Positions 20,116 to 29,677 of a stretch of 64,000 bases of DNA are shown here, in pieces. The stretch spans positions 179,021-243,020 of the forward strand of contig NZ_LQZQ01000004.1 of NCBI RefSeq assembly GCF_001593005.1, in the 5' to 3' direction. Position numbers and translations under genes: made by a program. The DNA is from Roseivirga ehrenbergii (lineage in GTDB: Bacteria > Bacteroidota > Bacteroidia > Cytophagales > Cyclobacteriaceae). The notes below the pieces were generated by a model that was not told where the DNA came from, did not search any database, and saw only the letters and a program-made list of their open reading frames with translations. Within the stretch, counting starts at the first letter, position 1. Each line of letters begins with the position of its first letter.

Positions 20116-20448
20116 TTAATTTGACTTAGTCTTAAAATACCTTTCTAATTTCCCTTCGCTATTCACTTTTCTACCTGTTCTTGCAAATTGACCAGTAGCT
20201 GGATCCTTTACCATAAGGTTTGAAACATGAATTGGAGCTTCTGTTTTTTCAATTCCCCCGTTAGGGTTAGTAGCAGAAGGCTTAGTATGCTTTGATACGA
20301 TATTAACGCCTTCAACAATTGCTCTCTGCTTTGCGATGAAAACTTCAAGGACTTGTCCTTCTTTACCTTTTGAGTTTCCAGAAAGTACTTTTACAGTATC
20401 TCCTTTTCTCAAATGCAGTTTTTGCTGCTTGTTTTTCTTTCTTTCCAT
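20116..20448 (-). CDS. rplX: 50S ribosomal protein L24
   Basis: L24 is an assembly initiator that binds the 5' end of 23S rRNA. The 110-residue protein has a KOW motif near residues 14-40 ([20 protein letters not shown]) and the basic [20 protein letters not shown] loop, ending in the [17 protein letters not shown] segment. It lies 5 bases upstream of rplE and 3 bases after rplN. Confidence 0.96.
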   Translation of the reverse strand: MERKKNKQQKLHLRKGDTVKVLSGNSKGKEGQVLEVFIAKQRAIVEGVNIVSKHTKPSATNPNGGIEKTEAPIHVSNLMVKDPATGQFARTGRKVNSEGKLERYFKTKSN

Positions 20449-20451
20449 TGC

Positions 20452-20820
20452 TTACAATACTTCTGGTGCCAATGAAACAATTTTCATGAATTGTTTTTCA
20501 CGCAATTCTCTAGCCACCGGGCCAAACATACGAGTACCTCTTGGTTCATCGTTCTGGTTCAGTAATACAGCAGCATTGTCTTCGAATCTGATATAAGAAC
20601 CATCTTTCCTTCTTACGGCTTTCTTGGTTCTAACAATTACTGCTTTTGTAACAGTACCTTTTTTCAAATTGCTTGAAGAGTGAGCCGCTTTCACAGAGAC
20701 CACAATTTTATCGCCAACAGTCGCGAATTTCTTTTTAGTACCGCCTAATACGCGAATACATAGAACTTCTTTTGCTCCACTGTTATCTGCAACGTTCAAT
20801 CTTGATTCTTGCCTGATCAT
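20452..20820 (-). CDS. rplN: 50S ribosomal protein L14
   Basis: L14 sits at a bridge between subunits and is the docking site of the silencing factor RsfS. The 122-residue protein is almost textbook: [59 protein letters not shown], then [20 protein letters not shown]. It follows rpsQ with a 2-base gap and precedes rplX by 3 bases. Confidence 0.98.
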   Translation of the reverse strand: MIRQESRLNVADNSGAKEVLCIRVLGGTKKKFATVGDKIVVSVKAAHSSSNLKKGTVTKAVIVRTKKAVRRKDGSYIRFEDNAAVLLNQNDEPRGTRMFGPVARELREKQFMKIVSLAPEVL

Positions 20821-20822
20821 GA

Positions 20823-21080
20823 TTACTTAGCTCTTTCAATAATTTCTACTAATCTCCAACGCTTATTCTTACTCAGCGGACGAGTTTCCATGATTTTCAC
20901 AGTATCACCGATACCACAATCATTAGTTTCGTCATGAGCAGAAAATTTGGTAGTTTTCTTAACAAACTTACCGTAGATCGGGTGCTTTTCTTTACGTAAC
21001 ACGGCTACAGTAATGGTTTTTTCCATTTTGTTGCTGGTTACTATCCCGATTCTTTCTTTTCTAAGATTTCTGGTCTCCAT
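20823..21080 (-). CDS. rpsQ: 30S ribosomal protein S17
   Basis: S17 binds the 5' domain of 16S rRNA as an OB-fold. The 85-residue sequence shows [39 protein letters not shown] and [20 protein letters not shown], all family hallmarks. It is packed between rpmC (7 bases) and rplN (2 bases). Confidence 0.97.
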   Translation of the reverse strand: METRNLRKERIGIVTSNKMEKTITVAVLRKEKHPIYGKFVKKTTKFSAHDETNDCGIGDTVKIMETRPLSKNKRWRLVEIIERAK

Positions 21081-21087
21081 GCGTATC

Positions 21088-21282
21088 TTAATTTGCGAGT
21101 TCTTTAGCTCTCAACTCAGTTTTTAGTCTAGCTATCAACTTTCTAGAATCCCTAATTTTCATTGGGTTTTCTATTGGAGAGATGGCTTGGGCAAATTTCA
21201 ATTTGCCAATGTTATCTGTCTCGGCCTTAATTCTTTCCGCCAATTCCTCAACGGTAAGTGCTTTGATCTCTTGATTTTTCAT
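21088..21282 (-). CDS. rpmC: 50S ribosomal protein L29
   Basis: L29 is a small helical-hairpin protein at the tunnel exit next to L23, where signal recognition particle and trigger factor dock. The 64 residues begin [20 protein letters not shown] and contain the motif [18 protein letters not shown], both typical. It lies 2 bases after rplP. Confidence 0.96.
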   Translation of the reverse strand: MKNQEIKALTVEELAERIKAETDNIGKLKFAQAISPIENPMKIRDSRKLIARLKTELRAKELAN

Positions 21283-21284
21283 AA

Positions 21285-21704
21285 CTATCCAACGTAATCT
21301 CTACGTACAACAAACTTTGTTGATATAGGTAGCTTTTGGGCTGCCAATCTCAACGATTCTTTTGCCAATTCCTGGCTTACTCCACCAGATTCGAAAAGAA
21401 TAGTGCCAGGCTTAATACAAGCTACCCAATATGAAGGTGCTCCTTTACCTTTACCCATCCTTACCTCAGCAGGCTTACTCGTGATTGGTTTATCTGGAAA
21501 AATTCTAATCCAAACTTGACCTTCCCTTTTCATAGCTCTTGTCATGGCAATACGTGCAGCTTCTATCTGACGTGCTGTGATCCATCCAGCTTCTAATGAT
21601 TTTATACCAAATGTTCCGAAAGCCAAAGTGTGACCGCGACCCGCAAGTCCCTTCACACGGCCTTTTTGCATTTTTCTAAATTTGGTTCTCTTTGGTTGTA
21701 ACAT
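21285..21704 (-). CDS. rplP: 50S ribosomal protein L16
   Basis: L16 shapes the A site and factor-binding region of the large subunit. The 139 residues include [59 protein letters not shown] and [20 protein letters not shown]. The conserved arginine loop around MGKGKG is intact. It lies 28 bases after rpsC. Confidence 0.97.
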   Translation of the reverse strand: MLQPKRTKFRKMQKGRVKGLAGRGHTLAFGTFGIKSLEAGWITARQIEAARIAMTRAMKREGQVWIRIFPDKPITSKPAEVRMGKGKGAPSYWVACIKPGTILFESGGVSQELAKESLRLAAQKLPISTKFVVRRDYVG

Positions 21705-21732
21705 CGTTGTAAACTTTTAACAGGTGATGTGA

Positions 21733-22485
21733 TTAACGTCTTCTACCGGCTGGGGCTCCTCCTCTATTGTTTCCAGAAGGTCTTCTTCTGTTTCCAGGTG
21801 CACCTCCAGCTCCTCTTTCTGATTGATTTCCTCCTCCTATGTTAGGAGATAGATCTCTTTTACCGAAAACCTCACCTTTGAATACCCATACTTTGATTCC
21901 GATTTTTCCGTAAACTGTATCAGCTTCAGAAATTGCGTAATCTATGTCGGCTCTAAGTGTATGCAAAGGAATTCTTCCTTCTTTATACATCTCAGTTCTT
22001 GCCATTTCAGCTCCGCCTAAACGTCCTGAACATTTTACTTTAATTCCTTGTGCACCAACTCTGATTGCAGAAGCGATAGCTTGCTTCATTGCTCTTCTGT
22101 AAGAAATTCTAGCTGCTAATTGTTGAGCAATTGATTCTCCTACTAGTTTGGCATCCAATTCTGGTCTTTTGATCTCAAAGATATTGATCTGAACATCCTT
22201 ACTTGTAAGTTTTTTCAGCTCTTCTTTGATACGATCCACTTCTTGTCCACCTTTTCCAATTACAACTCCTGGTCTAGCAGTGTGTACTGTAATGGTGATA
22301 CGCTTAAGTGTTCTTTCAATAATAATCTTAGAAATACCACCTTTTGGAATACGAGCATTTACATACTTTCTGATTTCTTGATCTTCGACCAATTTATTCG
22401 AAAAGTCTTTACCTCCGTACCAGTTGGAATCCCAACCTTTGATGATACCCAATCTTAGACCTATAGGATTTACTTTTTGTCCCAT
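21733..22485 (-). CDS. rpsC: 30S ribosomal protein S3 with glycine/arginine-rich tail
   Basis: S3 forms part of the mRNA entry tunnel and has helicase function there. Residues 1-215 match S3: [20 protein letters not shown], the KH domain with [20 protein letters not shown], and the C-terminal domain [20 protein letters not shown]. The last 35 residues are an extra tail rich in Gly, Asn, Arg and Pro ([20 protein letters not shown] and beyond), predicted to be disordered and basic. E. coli S3 is 233 residues; this is 250. Confidence 0.97.
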   Translation of the reverse strand: MGQKVNPIGLRLGIIKGWDSNWYGGKDFSNKLVEDQEIRKYVNARIPKGGISKIIIERTLKRITITVHTARPGVVIGKGGQEVDRIKEELKKLTSKDVQINIFEIKRPELDAKLVGESIAQQLAARISYRRAMKQAIASAIRVGAQGIKVKCSGRLGGAEMARTEMYKEGRIPLHTLRADIDYAISEADTVYGKIGIKVWVFKGEVFGKRDLSPNIGGGNQSERGAGGAPGNRRRPSGNNRGGAPAGRRR

Positions 22486-22491
22486 CTGTTC

Positions 22492-22893
22492 TTAATTAGC
22501 AGTTTCGTTAGTGACTTCTTCCTCCTGACCAGCGGTAACCTTAGTAGATGCATTTTTTGAATCTACGATAAGCGTTACATGGTTAGATCTTTTTCTTATT
22601 CTATGTGCTCTTCCTTGTGGAGCTGGTCTTAATCTTTTCAAGATTCGACCACCATCTACACGAATTTCTTTGATCACAAGATCTGCATCTTCTAATCTTT
22701 CATCTTCGTTTTTAGCAACCCAGTTAGACACAGCTGATCTTAATAATTTCTCAAGACGTGCTGCTCCTTCTTTTGGCTCAAACTTTAAAAGGTTCAAAGC
22801 TCTGTCTACACGTTGGCCTCTGATTAAATCAGCTACCATTCTCATTTTACGAGCAGATGTAGGTACATTATTTAACTTAGCTACAGCTTCCAT
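22492..22893 (-). CDS. rplV: 50S ribosomal protein L22
   Basis: L22 lines the exit tunnel with its long beta hairpin, the site of macrolide resistance mutations. The 133-residue protein shows [40 protein letters not shown] and [24 protein letters not shown] segments, with the hairpin near residues 80-100. Its start codon overlaps the rpsS stop by 1 base, a sign of translational coupling. Confidence 0.96.
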   Translation of the reverse strand: MEAVAKLNNVPTSARKMRMVADLIRGQRVDRALNLLKFEPKEGAARLEKLLRSAVSNWVAKNEDERLEDADLVIKEIRVDGGRILKRLRPAPQGRAHRIRKRSNHVTLIVDSKNASTKVTAGQEEEVTNETAN

Positions 22894-23171
22894 TATCTTC
22901 TACCTTTATCTTTTTTAGCAATGTGACCACGGAAATTTCTGGTTGGTGAAAACTCACCTAACTTATGTCCTACCATATTCTCAGTTACGAAAACTGGGAT
23001 AAACTTATTTCCATTATGAACAGCGAAAGTGTGCCCAATAAAATCTGGGGCTATCATTGATCTTCTGGACCAAGTCTTAATTACAGACTTCTTACCAGAC
23101 TCTTCCATAGCCTCTACTTTATTGGCTAAACGAAAATCGATATATGGTCCTTTTTTTAACGAACGTGCCAT
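22893..23171 (-). CDS. rpsS: 30S ribosomal protein S19
   Basis: S19 sits in the head of the small subunit and forms a complex with S13. The 92 residues show the highly conserved [40 protein letters not shown] and [20 protein letters not shown]. Its stop overlaps the start of rplV by one base and it begins 3 bases after rplB. Confidence 0.97.
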   Translation of the reverse strand: MARSLKKGPYIDFRLANKVEAMEESGKKSVIKTWSRRSMIAPDFIGHTFAVHNGNKFIPVFVTENMVGHKLGEFSPTRNFRGHIAKKDKGRR

Positions 23172-23174
23172 GTT

Positions 23175-24005
23175 TTATTTCTTCTTTTTACCAATGATCA
23201 AACGATTCGAGTATTTCTTAGGTGTTCTGGTTTTCAAACCTTTAGAGAACAATCCCTTTCTTGATCTAGGATGTCCACCTGAAGATTTACCTTCACCACC
23301 ACCCATCGGGTGATCAACTGGGTTCATTACTACACCCCTTACTCTTGGTCTTCTTCCTAACCATCTTGTTCTACCTGCTTTACCAAGCACAACGTTCATA
23401 TGCTCTGCATTTCCTACAGCACCAATTGTTGCCATACAAGCAGAAAGAACGTTTCTCATTTCACCAGAAGGCAATTTAAGAGTAGCATACTTTCCTTCAC
23501 GAGCTACAATCTGAGCATAAGCTCCAGCACTTCTCGACATTGAAGCTCCTTTTCCAGGCTTCAATTCAATATTGTGAATAATTGTACCCATTGGAATTTT
23601 AGAAAGAGGCATTGCGTTACCTACTTCAGGTGCAACACCTTCACCAGACACTACAACCTGACCTACTTCTAAGCCTTTAGGGGCAATGATATATCTTTTC
23701 TCTCCATCAGCGTAAAACAACAAGGCAATTCTTGCTGAACGTGTTGGATCATATTCAATTGATTTTACCGTGGCAGGTACATCAAATTTCTCTCTCTTGA
23801 AATCAACAATTCTGATTTTTTGTTTATGACCACCACCCATGTAACGCATGGTCATTTTACCAGTATTATTACGTCCACCAGATCTCTTAGAAGGTACGGT
23901 CAACGATTTCTCAGGAGCACTCTTTTTAACAGTTACTTCTGCAAAGTCAGGAGCCATTCTATGTCTGGTTCCTGGAGTCATTGGTCTTAGTTTTCTAACG
24001 CCCAT
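23175..24005 (-). CDS. rplB: 50S ribosomal protein L2
   Basis: L2 is essential for peptidyl transferase activity and subunit joining. The 276-residue protein shows [34 protein letters not shown] basic stretches, [24 protein letters not shown] C-terminal segments, and [20 protein letters not shown], which contains the conserved catalytic-site histidine. It sits between rplW (10 bases) and rpsS (3 bases). Confidence 0.97.
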   Translation of the reverse strand: MGVRKLRPMTPGTRHRMAPDFAEVTVKKSAPEKSLTVPSKRSGGRNNTGKMTMRYMGGGHKQKIRIVDFKREKFDVPATVKSIEYDPTRSARIALLFYADGEKRYIIAPKGLEVGQVVVSGEGVAPEVGNAMPLSKIPMGTIIHNIELKPGKGASMSRSAGAYAQIVAREGKYATLKLPSGEMRNVLSACMATIGAVGNAEHMNVVLGKAGRTRWLGRRPRVRGVVMNPVDHPMGGGEGKSSGGHPRSRKGLFSKGLKTRTPKKYSNRLIIGKKKK

Positions 24006-24015
24006 TATTATCTAT

Positions 24016-24303
24016 TTAAATGCCGCTATAAAAATCAATAACATCACCCTCAGCAACTGTTACAATTGCTTTTTTGAATGCACTGGTTTGACCTTGTACT
24101 ACTCTAGACTTTGTCATTCTAGATTTGGTCTTACCACTATATCTCATGGTGTTAACATCTTCCACGGTTACACCGTACATCTGTTCAACAGCCACTTTGA
24201 TTTCTATTTTGTTGGCTTTGTAGTCTACAACAAATCCGTACTTGCCTTTTTCGTTCAAGGCCGATACTTTTTCGGTAACTAAAGGTTTTTTAAGAACACT
24301 CAT
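24016..24303 (-). CDS. rplW: 50S ribosomal protein L23
   Basis: L23 forms the docking site for trigger factor and signal recognition particle at the tunnel exit. The 95 residues read MSVLKKPLVTEKVSALNEKG, KYGFVVDYKANKIEIKVAVE and VTVEDVNTMRYSGKTKSRM, all family typical. It lies 6 bases after rplD and 10 bases before rplB. Confidence 0.96.
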   Translation of the reverse strand: MSVLKKPLVTEKVSALNEKGKYGFVVDYKANKIEIKVAVEQMYGVTVEDVNTMRYSGKTKSRMTKSRVVQGQTSAFKKAIVTVAEGDVIDFYSGI

Positions 24304-24309
24304 TTTCTG

Positions 24310-24936
24310 TTACTTCAATAAGTTTTCGATTATTTCAACTGAGCTTTCACTCAAAAGCAAGCTTTCAGCATTCAGTACATCATAAGTATTCAATGCACTT
24401 GCTGTGATTACTTTAGTATTCTGGATATTTCTTCCAGACAAAAGAACATTAGTATCATGTTCACCTACAACCACAAGAGTTTTCTTACCAGACAATGACA
24501 AACCGTCAATCATCTTTTTGTACTCTTTTGTTTTAGGAGCATCGAAAGTAAAGTCTTCCAAAATCAAAAGATTATTATCTTTTGCCTTGTATGCTAAAGC
24601 TGATTTACGAGCTAAAACTTTAAGTTTTTTATTCAACTTGAAGTGATAATCTCTTGGTTCAGGACCGAATACTCTACCACCGCCTCTAAATACTGGTGAT
24701 TTAATACTACCAGCTCTCGCTGTTCCTGTACCTTTTTGCTTTTTAATTTTTCTGGTAGAACCTGCAATCTCGGCTCTCTGCTTCGACTTATGTGTTCCTT
24801 GTCTTTGGTTAGCCAAGTACTGCTTTACGTCTAAGTAAATTGCGTGATCATTCGGTTCAATACCGAAGATGTCGCCTGAAAGCGTTACTTTTCTTCCAGT
24901 GTCTTCGCCACTATTTTTTAGTACTGCAATCTCCAT
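24310..24936 (-). CDS. rplD: 50S ribosomal protein L4
   Basis: L4 reaches into the exit tunnel and in gammaproteobacteria represses the S10 operon by attenuation. The 208-residue protein shows [20 protein letters not shown], the basic tunnel loop [40 protein letters not shown] and the [19 protein letters not shown] region. Whether this L4 has a regulatory role cannot be told here. It is 4 bases after rplC. Confidence 0.96.
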   Translation of the reverse strand: MEIAVLKNSGEDTGRKVTLSGDIFGIEPNDHAIYLDVKQYLANQRQGTHKSKQRAEIAGSTRKIKKQKGTGTARAGSIKSPVFRGGGRVFGPEPRDYHFKLNKKLKVLARKSALAYKAKDNNLLILEDFTFDAPKTKEYKKMIDGLSLSGKKTLVVVGEHDTNVLLSGRNIQNTKVITASALNTYDVLNAESLLLSESSVEIIENLLK

Positions 24937-24940
24937 CTTC

Positions 24941-25573
24941 TTATTTCTCTAGGATTACGGTTGAATTTTTCGCACCAGGAATAGAACCACTGATTACAAT
25001 CAGATTCTTTTCTGGCACCACTTTCATTACGCGCAGGTTGATTACTGTCACTCTATCTCCACCAGTTCTTCCAGCCATACGAGTACCTTTAAATACTCTT
25101 GCAGGATAAGAAGCTCCACCAACGGAACCAGGTGCTCTCAACCTGTTGTGCTGACCGTGCGTTGCTTGTCCAACCCCACCAAATCCGTGTCTTTTTACAA
25201 CACCTTGAAAACCTTTACCTTTTGAAGTACCAACGGCATCAACGAAATCGCCTTCTTTGAAGACATCGCCTACAACGATTTCGTTACCTAAAGCCACCTG
25301 ACCTTCAAACTCTTCGCGAAAATTTCGGAACTCAACAACATCTTTCTTTGGAGTAGTATTCGCCTTAGCGAAATGACCCTTTAAAGCCTTAGGAGTATTT
25401 TTCTCCTTACGCTCTCCAAAAGCAAGCTGTACAGCTGTATACCCGTCTGTTCCCTCATTTTTTACTTGCGTTACTACGCAAGGACCAGCCTCTATCACCG
25501 TGCATGCGACACTACGTCCATCGGCACTGTAAATGCTAGTCATTCCGATTTTTTTTCCGATTATTCCAGACAT
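24941..25573 (-). CDS. rplC: 50S ribosomal protein L3
   Basis: L3 is an early assembly protein near the peptidyl transferase centre. The 210-residue protein shows [20 protein letters not shown], the [24 protein letters not shown] loop ([20 protein letters not shown]), [20 protein letters not shown] and [20 protein letters not shown]. It is the first gene of its transcript, with its own promoter, because rpsJ lies on the other side of a terminator. Confidence 0.97.
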   Translation of the reverse strand: MSGIIGKKIGMTSIYSADGRSVACTVIEAGPCVVTQVKNEGTDGYTAVQLAFGERKEKNTPKALKGHFAKANTTPKKDVVEFRNFREEFEGQVALGNEIVVGDVFKEGDFVDAVGTSKGKGFQGVVKRHGFGGVGQATHGQHNRLRAPGSVGGASYPARVFKGTRMAGRTGGDRVTVINLRVMKVVPEKNLIVISGSIPGAKNSTVILEK

Positions 25574-25626
25574 CTTATTAATTCATTTTGAACCTCATAA
25601 ATCCGAGGCTCCCGTGAAACGGATTG

Positions 25627-25657
25627 CAAAGATAGAGAATTAATTTTCTGCTACAAA
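25627..25657 (-). promoter_or_regulatory. Promoter of the rplC (S10-type) operon
   Basis: On the minus strand TTTG (25657-25654), 19 bases, then TATCTTTG (25634-25627) is an exact consensus promoter, followed by CA. The start of transcription would be about 40-50 bases ahead of the rplC ATG. No other strong promoter is seen between the rpsJ terminator and rplC. Confidence 0.85.
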
Positions 25658-25696
25658 CTCTAGATTTGAAATTTCAATAATAAATTCTCTCAAATT

Positions 25697-25717
25697 CAAG
25701 TCGTTAGTAACGACTTG
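25697..25717. promoter_or_regulatory. 21-base palindrome upstream of the rplC promoter
   Basis: CAAGTCGTTA and TAACGACTTG are exact complements around a central G. The palindrome lies between the rpsJ terminator and the rplC -33 element, 40 bases from the latter. It has no T run, so it is not a plain terminator. It could be a protein-binding site or a second RNA hairpin of the rpsJ transcript tail. Confidence 0.45.
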
Positions 25718-25733
25718 CTTTCTTTGCATAAAA

Positions 25734-25762
25734 AAGAGGCTAGCCAAAAAGACCAGCCTCTT
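25734..25762 (-). terminator. Terminator of the str operon after rpsJ
   Basis: AAGAGGCT (25734-25741) and AGCCTCTT (25755-25762) pair over a 13-base loop. On the minus strand a T run follows. It begins 24 bases past the rpsJ stop and separates rpsL-rpsG-fusA-rpsJ from the rplC transcript. Confidence 0.85.
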
Positions 25763-25785
25763 ATATTCTGTATCTAAAAAAGTAC

Positions 25786-26091
25786 TTATACTTTGATTTC
25801 AACGTCAACACCACTTGGAAGCTCAAGCTTCATAAGAGCGTCTACAGTTTTAGCACTGCTAGAATAAATATCTACCAATCGCTTGTAAGTACAAAGTTGA
25901 AATTGCTCACGCGCTTTTTTATTAACGTGTGGAGATTTCAATACTGTAAATTTCTCCTTTACTGTTGGTAACGGAATTGGACCGCTAACAATAGCTCCAG
26001 TAGTTTTCACAGCTCTTACGATTTTCTCTGATGACTTATCCACCAAGTTGTGATCGTATGACTTTAATTTGATTCTTATCTTCTGTGTCAT
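25786..26091 (-). CDS. rpsJ: 30S ribosomal protein S10
   Basis: S10 is a head protein of the small subunit and, as NusE, also an antitermination factor with NusB. The 101-residue protein shows [59 protein letters not shown] and the SGVDVEIKV ending. It lies 18 bases after fusA and is followed by a terminator, so here it is the last gene of the str operon rather than the first of the S10 operon. Confidence 0.97.
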   Translation of the reverse strand: MTQKIRIKLKSYDHNLVDKSSEKIVRAVKTTGAIVSGPIPLPTVKEKFTVLKSPHVNKKAREQFQLCTYKRLVDIYSSSAKTVDALMKLELPSGVDVEIKV

Positions 26092-26109
26092 TATTCTAAA
26101 ATTTACAGA

Positions 26110-28209
26110 TTATTCTCCTTTGGATTTTTTGATCACTTCGTCTGCAATGCCATTAGGTACTACGTCATAGTGAGAGAAAGTCAAAGCAGCCGTAGCACGA
26201 CCAGAAGACATTGTTCTCAAATCTGTAACGTAACCGAAAAGTTCTGATAAAGGAACGCTAGCTCTAACAACTGTAGAAGTTCCTTTTGTATCCATACCTT
26301 TCATTATACCTCTTCTCCTGTTCAAATCACCTGTGATTGAACCAGTATACTCGTCAGGAGTAACTACATCTACCGACATAATTGGCTCTAGTAATTTTGG
26401 ACCGGCTTGCTTACCAGCAGCCTTAAAGCCCATTCTAGCCGCAAGTTCGAAAGAAAGCGCATCCGAATCCACATCGTGGAATGATCCGTGGAATAATCTC
26501 ACTTTCATGTCTTCAACAGGATATCCTGCCAAAGGTCCATTCTTCATTGCTGAAGCGAATCCTTTTTCAATTGCTGGGATAAATTCTTTTGGAATTACAC
26601 CACCAACGATTTGATTCACAAATTGAAGTCCTTTTCCTACGAAATCTTCGTCTTTTGGACCAATTTCGAAAGAGATATCGGCAAATTTACCTCTACCACC
26701 AGACTGCTTTTTATATACTTCTTTATGCTCAATTGACTTAGTAAGCGCTTCTTTATAAGCTACCTGAGGTGCTCCTTGATTCACTTCCACCTTGAATTCT
26801 CTTCTCATACGATCCATGATGATATCAAGGTGAAGCTCACCCATACCTCTAAGAATCGTTTGACCAGTTTCTTCGTCAGTGTTTACTGTCAATGTAGGAT
26901 CTTCTTCTACTAGCTTGGCAATTGCCATACCTAGCTTATCAACATCAGCCTGAGTTTTTGGCTCAATAGCGTAACCAATTACTGGCTCAGGGAAATCCAT
27001 TGATTCAAGAACAATTTTATGTTTCTCGTCACAAAGAGTATCTCCAGTTTTAATATCCTTAAATCCTACAACCGCAGCGATATCTCCAGCATGTAGCTGA
27101 TCAATAGCATTTTGCTTGTTCGCATGCATTTGGAAGATTCTAGAGATACGCTCTTTCTTACCAGTTCTTGTATTGAATACATAAGAACCTGAATCTAGCA
27201 TACCTGCATATGATCTAACAAAACACAAACGACCTACAAATGGGTCAGTAGCGATCTTAAATGCTAGAGCTGTGAATGGCTCTGATGCAGATGGCTTTCT
27301 AAACGTAGGCTCTTCAGTATCAGGATCAATTCCCTCAACACTTTCTCTATCAAGAGGAGATGGAAGCAATTCCATAACATAGTTCAACATTGACTGAACA
27401 CCTTTATTTTTAAAGGCAGAACCACACAACATTGGAACAAAAGCTAAATCTATAGTTGCAGCTCTTAAAGCTTTGATAATCTCTTCTCTAGAGATTGACT
27501 CTGGATCTTCGAAATACTTTTCTAATAGTGATTCGTCATACTCCGCAACAGCCTCTAATAGATGCTCTCTATATTCAGCTACTTCATCAACCATGTCAGC
27601 TGGAATTTCGATTTCGTTATAGGTCATCCCCATATCTTCTTCGTTCCAAACAATAGCCTTATTCTCTACCAAGTCAACCACACCTTTAAAGGTATCTTCA
27701 GCTCCGATAGGTAATTGAAGCGGAACAGCTTTAGTTCCTAACATTTCTTTCACTTGCTTACACACGTTCAAGAAGTCAGCACCAGACCTGTCCATTTTGT
27801 TTACGAAGCCTAAACGAGCAACCTTATAGTTATCCGCAAGTCTCCAGTTAGTTTCTGATTGTGGTTCAACACCATCAACAGCAGAAAACAAAAACACCAA
27901 TCCATCAAGAACTCTTAGAGAACGGTTTACCTCTACAGTAAAATCTACGTGACCAGGAGTATCAATAATGTTGATATGGTATTGTTCGTCTTTGTAAGGC
28001 CAGAATACAGTAGTCGCAGCAGAGGTAATTGTAATCCCTCTTTCTTGCTCTTGCTCCATCCAGTCCATTGTAGCCGCACCATCGTGAACCTCACCAAGTT
28101 TGTGAGAAACACCAGTGTAGTACAAAACTCTTTCGGTAGTCGTTGTTTTACCCGCATCAATGTGCGCAGCGATACCGATATTTCTTGTTAATCTTAAATC
28201 TCTTGCCAT
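26110..28209 (-). CDS. fusA: Elongation factor G
   Basis: EF-G catalyses ribosomal translocation with GTP and, with RRF (frr at 44445), recycles ribosomes. The 699-residue length is normal. The G domain shows [20 protein letters not shown] (P-loop), [20 protein letters not shown] (switch region), [20 protein letters not shown] and [11 protein letters not shown]. Domain II to V follow, ending [20 protein letters not shown] and [12 protein letters not shown]. It is between rpsG and rpsJ in the str operon. Its length and normal composition suggest the main translation factor rather than a paralog. Confidence 0.97.
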   Translation of the reverse strand: MARDLRLTRNIGIAAHIDAGKTTTTERVLYYTGVSHKLGEVHDGAATMDWMEQEQERGITITSAATTVFWPYKDEQYHINIIDTPGHVDFTVEVNRSLRVLDGLVFLFSAVDGVEPQSETNWRLADNYKVARLGFVNKMDRSGADFLNVCKQVKEMLGTKAVPLQLPIGAEDTFKGVVDLVENKAIVWNEEDMGMTYNEIEIPADMVDEVAEYREHLLEAVAEYDESLLEKYFEDPESISREEIIKALRAATIDLAFVPMLCGSAFKNKGVQSMLNYVMELLPSPLDRESVEGIDPDTEEPTFRKPSASEPFTALAFKIATDPFVGRLCFVRSYAGMLDSGSYVFNTRTGKKERISRIFQMHANKQNAIDQLHAGDIAAVVGFKDIKTGDTLCDEKHKIVLESMDFPEPVIGYAIEPKTQADVDKLGMAIAKLVEEDPTLTVNTDEETGQTILRGMGELHLDIIMDRMRREFKVEVNQGAPQVAYKEALTKSIEHKEVYKKQSGGRGKFADISFEIGPKDEDFVGKGLQFVNQIVGGVIPKEFIPAIEKGFASAMKNGPLAGYPVEDMKVRLFHGSFHDVDSDALSFELAARMGFKAAGKQAGPKLLEPIMSVDVVTPDEYTGSITGDLNRRRGIMKGMDTKGTSTVVRASVPLSELFGYVTDLRTMSSGRATAALTFSHYDVVPNGIADEVIKKSKGE

Positions 28210-28222
28210 TTCTATCTAGGAA

Positions 28223-28690
28223 TTAAAATCTAAAGTGAGAGAATGCCTTGTTTGCATCGGCCATTCTATGAGTGTCGTCCTTTTTCTTCACGGCAGCTCC
28301 TTCTCCTTTTGATGCAGCAAGAATTTCGGCAGCCAAACGGTCCCTCATTGTCTTCTCACCTCTTTTTCTAGAAAAAGAAATCATCCACTTGATCCCCAGT
28401 GAAGTTTTTCTAGCCGGCCTCACTTCAGTTGGTACCTGAAATGTTGCTCCGCCTACTCTACGGCTTTTTACTTCGACTGAAGGCATGATGTTACTCAATG
28501 CTTTCTTCCAAGTCTCAAGACCATTCTCACCACTTTTCTTTTCAACGATCTCGATCGCATCATAGAAAATGTTGTAGGCAATACTCTTCTTCCCATCTAC
28601 CATTAAGTAGTTCACAAACTTTGTCACCAAAGTATCATGGAACTTAGGATCAGGAAGAATATATCTCTTCTTTGGTTTAGCTTTTCTCAT
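28223..28690 (-). CDS. rpsG: 30S ribosomal protein S7
   Basis: S7 nucleates the 3' head domain of 16S rRNA and borders the E site. The 155 residues show [60 protein letters not shown] and a C-terminal region ending [15 protein letters not shown]. It is 12 bases after rpsL and 13 bases before fusA. Confidence 0.97.
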   Translation of the reverse strand: MRKAKPKKRYILPDPKFHDTLVTKFVNYLMVDGKKSIAYNIFYDAIEIVEKKSGENGLETWKKALSNIMPSVEVKSRRVGGATFQVPTEVRPARKTSLGIKWMISFSRKRGEKTMRDRLAAEILAASKGEGAAVKKKDDTHRMADANKAFSHFRF

Positions 28691-28702
28691 TTTATAAAAA
28701 TT

Positions 28703-29086
28703 CTATTTTTTAGCTGCTTTAGGGCGTTTTGCGCCATATTTTGATCTACGTTGCGTACGACCATTAACACCAGCGGTATCTAATGCACCTCTAATGATGT
28801 GGTATCTTACACCTGGAAGATCTTTTACTCTTCCTCCTCTAATCAAGACGATTGAGTGTTCTTGAAGATTGTGACCTTCACCTGGGATGTACGCGTTTAC
28901 CTCCTTACCGTTAGTTAACCTTACTCTAGCTACTTTTCTCATAGCTGAGTTTGGCTTCTTAGGCGTAGTAGTGTAAACCCTTGTACAAACCCCTCTTCTT
29001 TGCGGGCAGCTATCCAGAGCAGGAGATTTTGACTTAGAAGTCAATTTCTTTCTGCCCTTTCTTACTAATTGTTGTATAGTAGGCAT
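28703..29086 (-). CDS. rpsL: 30S ribosomal protein S12
   Basis: S12 controls decoding fidelity and carries the streptomycin-site residues. The 127 residues show [40 protein letters not shown] (containing the conserved lysine of the E. coli K42 position), and [20 protein letters not shown]. Residues that in E. coli are lysine 42 and 87 are lysine or intact here, so no resistance change is evident. It is the first gene of the str operon and has an exact consensus promoter upstream. Confidence 0.97.
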   Translation of the reverse strand: MPTIQQLVRKGRKKLTSKSKSPALDSCPQRRGVCTRVYTTTPKKPNSAMRKVARVRLTNGKEVNAYIPGEGHNLQEHSIVLIRGGRVKDLPGVRYHIIRGALDTAGVNGRTQRRSKYGAKRPKAAKK

Positions 29087-29135
29087 TTACAGTTATTTTT
29101 TAGATTTTATTTCCCTATGTACAAATTTAGGACTG

Positions 29136-29166
29136 CAAAGGTAACAAAAGAAGTTTTCAGAACAAA
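29136..29166 (-). promoter_or_regulatory. Promoter of the str operon (rpsL-rpsG-fusA-rpsJ)
   Basis: TTTG (29166-29163), 19 bases, TACCTTTG (29143-29136) then CA on the minus strand is an exact match to the phylum consensus, with the same spacing as the rplC and tRNA-tuf promoters. It implies a leader of roughly 40-45 bases before the rpsL ATG. Confidence 0.85.
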
Positions 29167-29295
29167 CACATCAGATTAAATAAATCAAACATGTAACTTC
29201 CTTACTTCCACCGTAAAACCCGTATTGCTAATCCTGTTTCAGAACGTCTAAAAGATGATTTTAGAGTTGTTCCTTTCTACCATTTTTATACCTAA

Positions 29296-29323
29296 AAAGC
29301 CCCAATCTTTCGAAAGGGGCTTT
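29296..29323 (-). terminator. Terminator of the rpoBC-DUF3467 unit
   Basis: AAAGCCCC (29296-29303) and GGGGCTTT (29316-29323) form a stem with a short loop, followed on the minus strand by a T run. It lies 27 bases after the DUF3467 stop. About 130 bases separate it from the str promoter. Confidence 0.88.
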
Positions 29324-29350
29324 CTAAAAATATTTATAAGTACGAGCCCA

Positions 29351-29674
29351 TTAAGCCTCTCCTATTGTTCCTCCGAAATTCATTGGGAATTTTGGAGCTT
29401 CTTCGGACTGGGTAATGGTACCAAAATGACTTTCAAATTTATCGATATTATCTTTTAGCGCCATCAAAAGCCTTTTGGCATGTTCTGGTGTAATGATAAT
29501 TCTCGATTTTACTTTCGCCTTTGGTACACCTGGCATCATCTTGATAAAATCAATCACAAACTCACTGTTTGAATGTGCGATCATAGCCAAGTTCACATAT
29601 TGGCCTTCCGCAATTTCTTCGGAAAGCTCAATATTGATTTGGTTCTGATTTTTTTGATTTTTATCCTCAGCCAT
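29351..29674 (-). CDS. DUF3467 domain-containing protein
   Basis: This 107-residue cytosolic protein of unknown function begins MAEDKNQKNQNQINIELSEE and has the family's core pattern: EGQYVNLAMIAHSNSEFVID, then FIKMMPGVPKAKVKSRIIIT, then PEHAKRLLMALKDNIDKFES. It lies 3 bases after rpoC on the same strand and before the operon's terminator, so it is transcribed with the RNA polymerase subunits. A link to transcription is suggested only by that position. The family name is from recalled pattern, not a search. Confidence 0.82.
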   Translation of the reverse strand: MAEDKNQKNQNQINIELSEEIAEGQYVNLAMIAHSNSEFVIDFIKMMPGVPKAKVKSRIIITPEHAKRLLMALKDNIDKFESHFGTITQSEEAPKFPMNFGGTIGEA

Positions 29675-29677
29675 GAC

